Positions 1 to 6,100 of a stretch of 9,973 nt of DNA are shown here, piece after piece (position 1 is the stretch's first letter; every line of letters begins with the position of its first letter). The DNA lies in contig WQTY01000011.1 in assembly GCA_009786045.1 (NCBI GenBank), forward strand, positions 4,898-14,870. The letters run 5' to 3'. The translations under genes were made by a program, and so were the position numbers. Below the pieces are notes generated by a model. The model was not told the origin of the DNA and ran no database searches. It was given only the letters and a program-made list of their open reading frames with translations. The stretch is from Pseudomonadota bacterium (lineage in GTDB: Bacteria; Myxococcota_A; Bradymonadia; UBA4248).

Positions 1-285
1 GACCTTCCTGCGTGTGAACCATGTAATCCGTCGAACTGGTGTTACGATGAGGAGAATCCCGAGTGCAAGCTCGGCGGTGTTCCGCCTGCGCCATGTGATC
101 CCTGTGACCCAGTGAGCTGGTGTTTCGATGCGCAGCATCCCGAGTGCATTGGCCCCACAATGGGTGTGCCGCCATTGGATTGTGATCCCTGTGATCCAGC
201 AAGTCTTTGCTTTGATGCGCAGCATCCTGAGTGCGTTGGCCCCACAATGGGTGTACCGCCTATTGATCCCAGCGATGGCGAATAG
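1..285 (+). CDS. Cys-rich repeat protein, 3' end only (5' partial)
   Basis: The first 94 codons of the window are open in frame 1 and end at TAG (283-285); the start lies outside, so a signal peptide cannot be judged. The product is three tandem units of 27-29 residues, starting at about bases 13, 94 and 181. Each unit has the cysteine pattern CX2CX5CX7C with core residues CDPCDP, then WC or LC, then FDAQHPEC or YDEENPEC, followed by a GVPP linker. The tail is short and acidic, ending GVPPIDPSDGE. The last two units are close copies at both DNA and protein level with an 87-base period, so the array has probably grown by duplication. The same module and linker recur in the next gene, so the two are paralogues. 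I do not recognise a named family. A secreted disulfide-rich or metal-binding repeat protein, or a substrate of the nearby radical SAM enzyme, are both possible. Confidence 0.8.
   Translation, partial: DLPACEPCNPSNWCYDEENPECKLGGVPPAPCDPCDPVSWCFDAQHPECIGPTMGVPPLDCDPCDPASLCFDAQHPECVGPTMGVPPIDPSDGE
13..270 (+). repeat. Tandem coding repeats, three units of about 81-87 bases
   Basis: Units begin at about 13 (81 bases), 94 (87 bases) and 181. Units two and three share long exact blocks around the GATGCGCAGCATCC core and the GGCCCCACAATGGGTGT linker, whereas unit one has diverged. All three are in frame, so copy-number change would add or remove whole 29-residue modules. Confidence 0.75.
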
Positions 286-298
286 CCGTGGTCGTCGA

Positions 299-312
299 CC
301 TCATGTTTGAGG
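299..312 (+). other. Small stem-loop between the two repeat-protein genes
   Basis: CCTCA-TGTT-TGAGG forms a perfect 5-bp stem with a 4-base loop, 13 bases after the stop of the first gene and 33 bases before the ATG at 346. No T-tract follows directly, so it is a poor intrinsic terminator. It may be a processing or attenuation structure, or chance. Confidence 0.3.
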
Positions 313-345
313 CATAGGTCATTTACTTCGAGAGAGTTTAGGGAA

Positions 346-873
346 ATGACGAAAAAAGTTTATCCGCCATCGAACTACCGTGCGCCGATTCTCCCAACGA
401 TAGCAGCCTTGGGCATTGGGGTGATGGCGGGTTTTGGTTTGACGGCTTGCGATGAGTCTATAACAACGGTTGGGGTGCCTCCCCTGGATTGTCGCGACCC
501 TTGGCATGATCCTTGTGATCCGACAGATATTTGCTACAACGAACAGCATCCCGGTTGCGAAGAGCCCAAATGTGCAGATGATGATTGGGATTGCTATTTG
601 CAAAAGGAGTGGCCCGATTGTCCAGAAGGTTGTGGGGACCTTGACCGATGTCCCGTGACTTGTGGGTTGCCTCCCCTGGATTGTCGCGATCCTTGGCATG
701 ATCCTTGTGATCCGACAGATATTTGCTACAACGAACAGCATCCCGATTGCATTGGTCCGACTGCGGGCGTGCCGCCCATTGATCCCGGCGATGACGAGGA
801 AATCATCGAAGAGGATCCGCCCGATGTCCCCATTGGGGGGATAGCCCCGCCTCCGCCCGATAAACAGCCGTGA
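346..873 (+). CDS. Cys-rich repeat lipoprotein (175 aa)
   Basis: The ATG at 346 follows AGGG at 340-343, a rather short spacing. A TTG at 307 would add 13 residues that do not look like a signal peptide. From 346 the product has a basic N-terminus, a hydrophobic stretch (about residues 15-31) and the lipobox LTAC, so Cys35 should be lipidated by signal peptidase II. Asp36 at +2 would mean inner-membrane retention under the E. coli Lol rule, which may not hold here. Two near-identical modules lie at about residues 43-71 and 107-135 (G[VL]PPLDC, DPCDP, then QHPxC; cysteines CX7CX5CX7C). A diverged Cys-rich spacer separates them. The last 35 residues or so are acidic and proline-rich. The modules match the upstream gene except for an inserted RDPWH-type segment between the first two cysteines. 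The gene ends 28 bases before the radical SAM gene and is probably co-transcribed with it. Function is unknown; it could be a surface protein or the substrate of that enzyme. Confidence 0.85.
   Translation: MTKKVYPPSNYRAPILPTIAALGIGVMAGFGLTACDESITTVGVPPLDCRDPWHDPCDPTDICYNEQHPGCEEPKCADDDWDCYLQKEWPDCPEGCGDLDRCPVTCGLPPLDCRDPWHDPCDPTDICYNEQHPDCIGPTAGVPPIDPGDDEEIIEEDPPDVPIGGIAPPPPDKQP
476..750 (+). repeat. 83-base internal duplication, copies 192 bases apart
   Basis: Bases 476-558 and 668-750 are identical except at two positions (C498/T690 and G554/A746). One difference is silent and the other changes Gly to Asp. The 192-base offset is 64 codons, so reading frame is kept. Such identity within one gene indicates recent duplication or ongoing gene conversion. 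Confidence 0.9.
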
Positions 874-901
874 ACGTTAACATTATTCAGCAGGATCTGT
901 G

Positions 902-2017
902 ATGCACGTGACACTGTGTCTCACGCACGATTGCACGTTGCGTTGTGCGTATTGTTATGCGGGAAATAAGCACAAGCGCGCTATGTCGCGTGAGACGGCA
1001 CTTCAAGCCATTCACTTCGGAATTGAGCGCGCCCTGCTCGAACCTAAGAAGCATCTTACGATGGGGTTCTTTGGCGGCGAGCCGCTGATGTGCTGGGATT
1101 TCCTGGTGTGGGCGCATGGGGAGACGGTACGGTGTGCGAAGGCAGCGGGTGTTCGTACTTCGTTTACGGTGACGACGAATCTTACCCTCGTCGATAAGGC
1201 TAAGGCAGACTGGCTCGTCGAGCATGGGTTTTCTCTGGGTCTGTCGCTCGACGGCAATGCGGATATGCACAATCATTACCGCGTCTACCCTGACGGCAGT
1301 CCCTCGCATGCCGATTGTGTCAGGGGATTGAAATTCCTGACAAATCGCGGGGCGAAGGGCGAAATCATTGCAGTTTATCATCCGGGCACGGTTCGGCATC
1401 TTTTCGATTCCGTCAAATATCTTGCCGAGAATTTTGGCTTTATGATTGCGCTCAATCCAGATTTTTCTGCCGAATGGGAAGACGATGACCTTGTGCTGCT
1501 TGAGGCACAGTATCGGGCCATCGGCGAGTATTATCTTCATCGTTATCGCAAAGGTGCGCCCATTCGCATCAATTGGCTGGATGGAAAAATTCGCACGCAT
1601 CTTAAGGGCGGGTACAGCGATTGCGACAAGTGCACCATGGGCAGCGGGGAAATTGCCGTTGCTGCGTCTGGTAATCTGTATCCGTGCGCCAGGCTTGTGG
1701 GCAATGACGATGACGAGGCGATTCTTTTGGGAAATGTCGAGACCGGCTATGACGAAGCAGCCTTGCGCCGCATTGTGTCGTGTCGCGGCAATCGCAATGA
1801 GGCGTGCCATCATTGTCCTGTCAGGCATCGGTGCATGTGCTGGTGTGGCTGTGTCAATTATGTACAAACCGGTGACATCGGCATTGTTGGCGCATTTAAT
1901 TGTTTTCACGAAAGGCTCTCTGTCGAGATTTCGGACAGCATTGCCGATACCTTGTGGACAGAGCAAAATCCCTGGTTTATTGCACGGTTTTATAAATCTG
2001 TCATTAAGAATAGCTAA
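902..2017 (+). CDS. Radical SAM/SPASM domain protein (371 aa), putative peptide or protein maturase
   Basis: The ATG at 902 has AGGA (892-895) six bases upstream; the GTG at 899 is too close to that site. Residues 11, 15 and 18 form the radical SAM CX3CX2C motif that binds the SAM-cleaving 4Fe-4S cluster, and GGEP at 58-61 is the usual SAM-binding motif. The C-terminus has a full SPASM set: Cys244-X12-Gly257-X4-Cys262, then Cys302, 305, 311 and 315 (CX2CX5CX3C), and a last Cys334, enough for two auxiliary 4Fe-4S clusters. Known SPASM enzymes make formylglycine in sulfatases (anSME) or crosslink ribosomal peptides (sactipeptide or PqqE types). The CX3CX2C motif lies at the very N-terminus, so there is no fused leader-binding (RRE) domain there. 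No sulfatase is visible. The two Cys-rich repeat proteins directly upstream are the obvious candidate substrates, but that is inferred from position. Enzyme class is secure; the reaction is not. Confidence 0.93.
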   Translation: MHVTLCLTHDCTLRCAYCYAGNKHKRAMSRETALQAIHFGIERALLEPKKHLTMGFFGGEPLMCWDFLVWAHGETVRCAKAAGVRTSFTVTTNLTLVDKAKADWLVEHGFSLGLSLDGNADMHNHYRVYPDGSPSHADCVRGLKFLTNRGAKGEIIAVYHPGTVRHLFDSVKYLAENFGFMIALNPDFSAEWEDDDLVLLEAQYRAIGEYYLHRYRKGAPIRINWLDGKIRTHLKGGYSDCDKCTMGSGEIAVAASGNLYPCARLVGNDDDEAILLGNVETGYDEAALRRIVSCRGNRNEACHHCPVRHRCMCWCGCVNYVQTGDIGIVGAFNCFHERLSVEISDSIADTLWTEQNPWFIARFYKSVIKNS

Positions 2018-2020
2018 ACC

Positions 2021-2037
2021 TTGGCATGGGGCTTGCA
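2021..2037 (+). promoter_or_regulatory. Sigma-54 (-24/-12) promoter for the downstream lipoprotein gene
   Basis: The sequence TTGGCATG-GGGC-TTGCA matches the sigma-54 consensus TGGCACG-N4-TTGCW at all but one base. The invariant GG (2023-2024) and GC (2035-2036) lie exactly 12 bases apart. It begins four bases after the radical SAM stop and about 87 bases before the ATG at 2124; a start of transcription near 2048 is expected. A sigma-70 reading (TTGGCA, 18 bases, TATAAC at 2045-2050) overlaps it and cannot be excluded. A sigma-54 promoter would need an AAA+ enhancer-binding activator, not seen in this window. Confidence 0.7.
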
Positions 2038-2123
2038 CTTCGTATATAACCATATAAGTGCAGGCATTGGTTTGGTGCAAGGGGTTTGCTTCAATGTTTG
2101 CGTTAACGCCTGGAGGAGATGCT

Positions 2124-2822
2124 ATGAAAAGGATTGGCTTGTTACTTATCGGATTGTGTATTGGCCTGATGTCAATGGGATGCGGGCCAAGCCTGAAAGA
2201 GCATTTTGCCCAGGCGCAAAGCTATTCCAGCAGCGTTGCTGCAACGTCGAAAGTCGATGTCTGGATTGATGCAGAACACCTTCCCGGTGGCAGAAGCAGA
2301 GGCACGTTGGGCGCAGTGATTTCCACTGTGAATACGGTTTCAACGGTGGCTTCCTACGCCGTCGGTGCCGATCAGAAAGCGCGTCTGCAGGCTTTGATCG
2401 ATCCAGCCATCCTGGCTGCCCACGTCGATGCATCTTTTGACGAGACATTTGTGGCGCGGATGCAGATTCCCGTTGTCGATAGCGGCGAACCCACCGACAT
2501 TCGCATCATGATGCGCATCGTCAGGTTTGGCCTGTATGCGGAATCACTTGCAGCGCCCATGATATTCTACATTGCCACGGAAGTGAACGTCGTCCACGTG
2601 GCATCCATGACCACCATCTATGAAGACCTGATTGTGATCGAGCGCTCTGCCTCTGACTTTCCGAGGCTGAACTCCATCGCCGGAGGCATTGCGGGTGCGG
2701 CTTTCAATATGACGAAATTTTTCGGACTCACTGACGAACAGGTCGCCGAAATCTTCGACATGATGGCATCAGACGCTGGCACCGTGCTGGCCATGCGCCT
2801 TGCCAAAGCCATCTACAGATAG
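2124..2822 (+). CDS. Putative lipoprotein of unknown function (232 aa)
   Basis: The ATG at 2124 has an excellent Shine-Dalgarno site, GGAGGAG (2112-2118), five bases upstream. It starts a typical signal peptide: MKR, a hydrophobic core at residues 4-16, then SMGC with Cys20 as the likely lipidated residue. The lipobox is imperfect at -3 and -2, so plain Sec export is the alternative. The mature part (about 213 residues) has a Gly/Ala/Val/Thr-rich, weakly hydrophobic segment at about 60-82 and a second small-residue segment near 184-194 (AGGIAGAA), within a mixed alpha/beta-looking sequence. I recognise no catalytic motif or named family. It is separated from the radical SAM gene by its own promoter and followed 14 bases later by a strong hairpin, so it is probably monocistronic. 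The sigma-54 promoter suggests regulated expression. Confidence 0.85.
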   Translation: MKRIGLLLIGLCIGLMSMGCGPSLKEHFAQAQSYSSSVAATSKVDVWIDAEHLPGGRSRGTLGAVISTVNTVSTVASYAVGADQKARLQALIDPAILAAHVDASFDETFVARMQIPVVDSGEPTDIRIMMRIVRFGLYAESLAAPMIFYIATEVNVVHVASMTTIYEDLIVIERSASDFPRLNSIAGGIAGAAFNMTKFFGLTDEQVAEIFDMMASDAGTVLAMRLAKAIYR

Positions 2823-2836
2823 CATTGAATAGGAGG

Positions 2837-2873
2837 CCCACACCCCCTGCGATACTTCGTATCGCTTGTGGGT
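2837..2873 (+). repeat. Palindromic repeat, copy A (inverted relative to copy B), upstream of cas9
   Basis: The inner stem GCGATAC/GTATCGC (2849-2855 with 2859-2865, loop TTC) is extended by an outer stem CCCAC/GTGGG (2837-2841 with 2868-2872). The reverse complement of bases 7602-7638 matches this stretch at 34 of 37 positions. Placed 14 bases after the lipoprotein stop, it could also work as that gene's transcription stop, although no T-tract follows at once. It resembles a REP-like dispersed intergenic repeat. Confidence 0.8.
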
Positions 2874-2938
2874 GAGAGGCAACATGTTTTGTTTTTGGCC
2901 TAACTCAGCAATGCGAACGGGGAATGGTATGGTGTAGT

Positions 2939-2957
2939 GGCAACCCTTGCGGTTGCC
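2939..2957 (+). other. Stem-loop upstream of cas9, possible structured RNA element
   Basis: GGCAACC-CTTGC-GGTTGCC is a perfect 7-bp stem with a 5-base loop. It stands alone in the cas9 leader, with no T-tract on either side. It may belong to a tracrRNA or other small RNA on either strand; no direct support is available from the window. Confidence 0.35.
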
Positions 2958-3065
2958 CTGTTCTGACTGAGACTGTTTCCTCTGTAGAAAATGTTCCACC
3001 CTCTATGGGCAGCTTCCTCTATGCCTGCCTTTCGAAGCCTTGCGTTCATTTGAACATAAAAAATG

Positions 3066-3094
3066 TTACGTAAATTCAATTTTCGTGATATATT
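3066..3094 (+). promoter_or_regulatory. Candidate sigma-70 promoter of cas9 with extended -10
   Basis: TATATT at 3089-3094 is preceded by TG at 3086-3087, giving an extended -10 element (TGATATATT). A weak -35, TTACGT (3066-3071), is 17 bases upstream. The region is the most AT-rich part of the gap and lies about 54 bases before the cas9 start. The -35 match is poor, so activity would rest on the extended -10. Confidence 0.4.
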
Positions 3095-3147
3095 TCCGAG
3101 AGCAGGGTTGTTTTAGGCAGGGTGAGCATGGCTTTTGGAGGATGGCA

Positions 3148-6100
3148 ATGGGTAAGGACTATTTCCTGGGGCTGGATATTGGCTCAACGTCAGTGGGTTG
3201 GGCGGTTGTCGACAACGATTATAAGGTTGTCAGGAAGTCTGGCAAAGCCCTTTGGGGTGTGCGTTTGTTTGACGAGGCCCAGACGGCGGAGGATCGCCGT
3301 AAATTTCGAACCGCTCGCAGGCGCGGGGATCGACGAAAGGTGAGATTAGGTTTGCTGCGGGAGTTTTTTGAGGAGGCCATTGGCAAGGTGGATCCCTGGT
3401 TTTTTATGCGCCTCAAAGAGAGCAAGTTTCATCATCGGAAGCTAAAAAATGATGGCACGAGCGACAAGAGCGATCCCATTCAGGATGTACCCTGGATCAT
3501 TTTCGATACGTGGGAGGCTGAGAAGGCATTCCACACGACCTATCCCACCATTTATCACCTGCGTAAGGATTTGATGTCGAGCACAGAAGCAAAGGATCCA
3601 CGCTATGTGTACTTGGCGATTCACCACATCCTCAAGCATCGGGGCAACTTTTTGCGCGAAGGCACGTTTAAGGAGGCCCAGGCATTTGGCCCGGTGTGGC
3701 AAACTCTCTGCGAAGCCATCGAAGCAGAGTTTGAGGTACAGATTGCGAGCAAAGAAGATGAGACAAAGATCTCTGATTGTTTGAAGCGCGACGAAAAGAA
3801 GGAAGCCCGGAGCAAATCTTTGTTGAGTTTGCTAACGTTCGAGGCATCGGAAGGTGCAGAGGATGCGCTTGCTTCGGACAAAAAATTCCAGGATGCGTTT
3901 GCAGGTCTGCTGTGCGGCCGAAAAGTGGATCTTGTGTCCATTTTTGGCAAAGAAATTCTGAGTGAAGAGGAAGAAGGGGAGAAAAAAGGCTACAAAATCA
4001 CCTTCGAGGACGATTTCGATGCCAAAGCAGATGAGCATTTACGAGCTCTGGGTGATGACAATAACGACATTTTGCTCAAGTTTAAGGCCGTCTATGACTG
4101 GTCAGTTTTGGCCAAAACGCTTGGAAAGCATAATTTTCTTTCGGAGGCCAAAGTTGAGGTTTACGAAAATCACCAGACGGATCTTAAACGCCTAAAGAAA
4201 GTCCTCAAAGCGTATGGCCCAAAGGTTGCCCGCGCCATGTTGGCGCAGGATGCCAAAGACAAGGAAGCCAACTACTGCACCTATGTCGGCAGGTGCCACG
4301 TAAACCGGCAGGACGTCATCCTAAAGAAACACAGCACACAGGAGAAATTTTACGAAAGTCTCAAAAAAGTTCTCAAAAAGATTGAAACAGAAAAAGCCGG
4401 CGTATGCTTTGCCAAAGAAGCCAGTGAAATCCTTACTGAGATCGATCTCGGCAAATTCCTCCCCAAGCAGGTTAATAAAGACAACGGTGTCATCCCGCAT
4501 CAGATTCACCTCATGGAGCTTGAGCGCATTCTCGAAAATGCGGGCACTTATCTGCCGTTTTTGAGTGAAAAAGACGATGTTGGTTTATCTGTGGCCGACA
4601 AAATCAAAAAACTCCTGACATTCAGGATTCCCTATTATGTGGGGCCGCTAAACCCAACACTTGCAGATCCCAAAACAGGCAACAGGATTTTCAACTATGC
4701 GGAGTCGCTCAACGACAAACATAAGCAGGAGGGGGACGATGGCTTTAGCTGGATCGCCAAGAAAAAACCCGACGTTCCGGTTTTGCCCTGGAATTTCGAA
4801 GACGTCGTCAACGAAGAAGAATGCGCTAATCGATTCATGCGCCGCCTGACGAGCAAGTGCACGTACCTGACAGCCGAGGACGTGTTGCCCAAGAATTCGC
4901 CCACGTACCAGGAATTCATGGTGCTCAACGCCATCAATAATCTGAGCATTCATGGTTCGCGAGATAGTTTTACCCCCGAACTGAAGCAAAAATTGTTTCA
5001 TGCGCTATTTCGAGAAAAATCCGGCAAAGTGAGCAAAAAGAAGATTGCCGAGTTTTTGCGATGTGATTTCGCCGGTAAAATTGAAGCTGAAAACATCGGC
5101 GGCATCGACGATAAAGTCGAAGCAACACTCTCGACCTATCATGCGATGAAGAAGATCTTTGGCAACGCGATGCCAAGTCTCGAAGAGCAAGAAGAAGCCA
5201 TCCGTTTGCTGGCCATTTTGGGTCAGGCCCCCAAAATGCTCAAAACGCGTATGGCAGTGCTCTTTTCACATGCAGACGAAAAGCAGCTAAAGGCACTGTG
5301 CGCCATTCCAGCCGGTGGCTGGGGACGCCTTTCGATGAAGTTTCTTAAGGGCATCGTGGGTTGGGATAAGGAAAGCGCTGGCGAATGCTTCTCCTTGCTC
5401 GAATTGATGTGGCAAAGAAACAAGAATATGATGGAACTGTTGCATGGTAGCAACTTTCTCAACGTCATCAACACGGAAAACAACAAACAACCTGGCCACG
5501 ACCGCCTTACCTACGATGCCGTCGATTCACTCTATGTCTCGCCAGCCGTCAAGCGTCCCATCTGGCAAACCCTGACGATCATCAAAGAGCTGCAGCAGAT
5601 CCTGGCGGACAAGAAAGGGGAGGGGGAGGAGAAATTTACCTTTAAGAAGGTTTTCATTGAGGTGGCGCGCGATATCGACGAGAAAAACGAAAAAAAGAAA
5701 CCCAAATCGAGAAAAGACAAACTCGTTGAGCTTTACAAAAAATGCAAAGAGGAAGAACGAGAAGGTCTGCTCAGTTCACTCGATAACAAAGCCGATGAAG
5801 ATCTGAGACAAGATAGACTCTATCTTTACTATACCCAGCTTGGGCGCTGCATGTATACTGGCAGACATATTGATATCGAAAGCCTCAATAACTTTAATGT
5901 TTATGACATCGATCATATTTATCCTCAAAGCAAAGTTAAGGATGATAGTCTGTCGAACAGAGTGCTGGTGTGCCGCGAGCATAATGCACGTAAAGAAGAC
6001 AAATATCCTCTTCCGCCAGAGATTCGCGACAATATGGCTGACTTTTGGCAACTACTGCGTGCCAAAGATCTCATCTCGAAACCTAAGTTTGAACGCCTTA

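Larger units (their letters stand above)
2823..3147. other. Intergenic region upstream of cas9 (325 bases)
   Basis: No convincing coding sequence is seen. In order it holds the palindromic repeat copy A (2837-2873), a T-rich run (2887-2896), a 7-bp stem-loop (2939-2957), two copies of CCTCTATG 16 bases apart (3000-3007 and 3016-3023), a small AT-rich inverted repeat around 3055-3069, and a promoter candidate for cas9 (3066-3094). In related type II loci the tracrRNA is often next to cas9, so this gap is a reasonable place for it, but the matching CRISPR repeat is not in the window and I could not identify an anti-repeat. Confidence 0.6.

Noticed and set aside
1..285. The 87-base tandem repeats as a CRISPR-like or minisatellite array
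   Set aside because: The units are in frame, encode a conserved Cys pattern, differ mostly in ways that keep that pattern and have no unique spacers between them.
319..741. Repetitive open frames on the - strand over the Cys-rich genes
   Set aside because: Their repeats are only the reverse reading of the duplicated coding modules on the + strand, which carry the signal peptide and lipobox.
887..2080. A 397-residue open frame on the - strand opposite the radical SAM gene
   Set aside because: It mirrors the coding frame of a gene with complete catalytic motifs, has no signal of its own and its composition is that of an antisense shadow.
2937..2951. A second sigma-54-like site, TGGCAACCCTTGC, in the cas9 leader
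   Set aside because: The GG and GC are two bases too close for sigma-54, and the bases are explained by the perfect stem-loop at 2939-2957.
3000..3023. Two copies of CCTCTATG 16 bases apart as a degenerate CRISPR
   Set aside because: Only eight bases are shared, far below a type II repeat of about 36 bases, and there is no third copy.
3040..3147. An extended N-terminus for Cas9 from an upstream start
   Set aside because: The extra 36 residues have no counterpart in Cas9 proteins, overlap the promoter candidate and precede the good Shine-Dalgarno site at 3137-3141.
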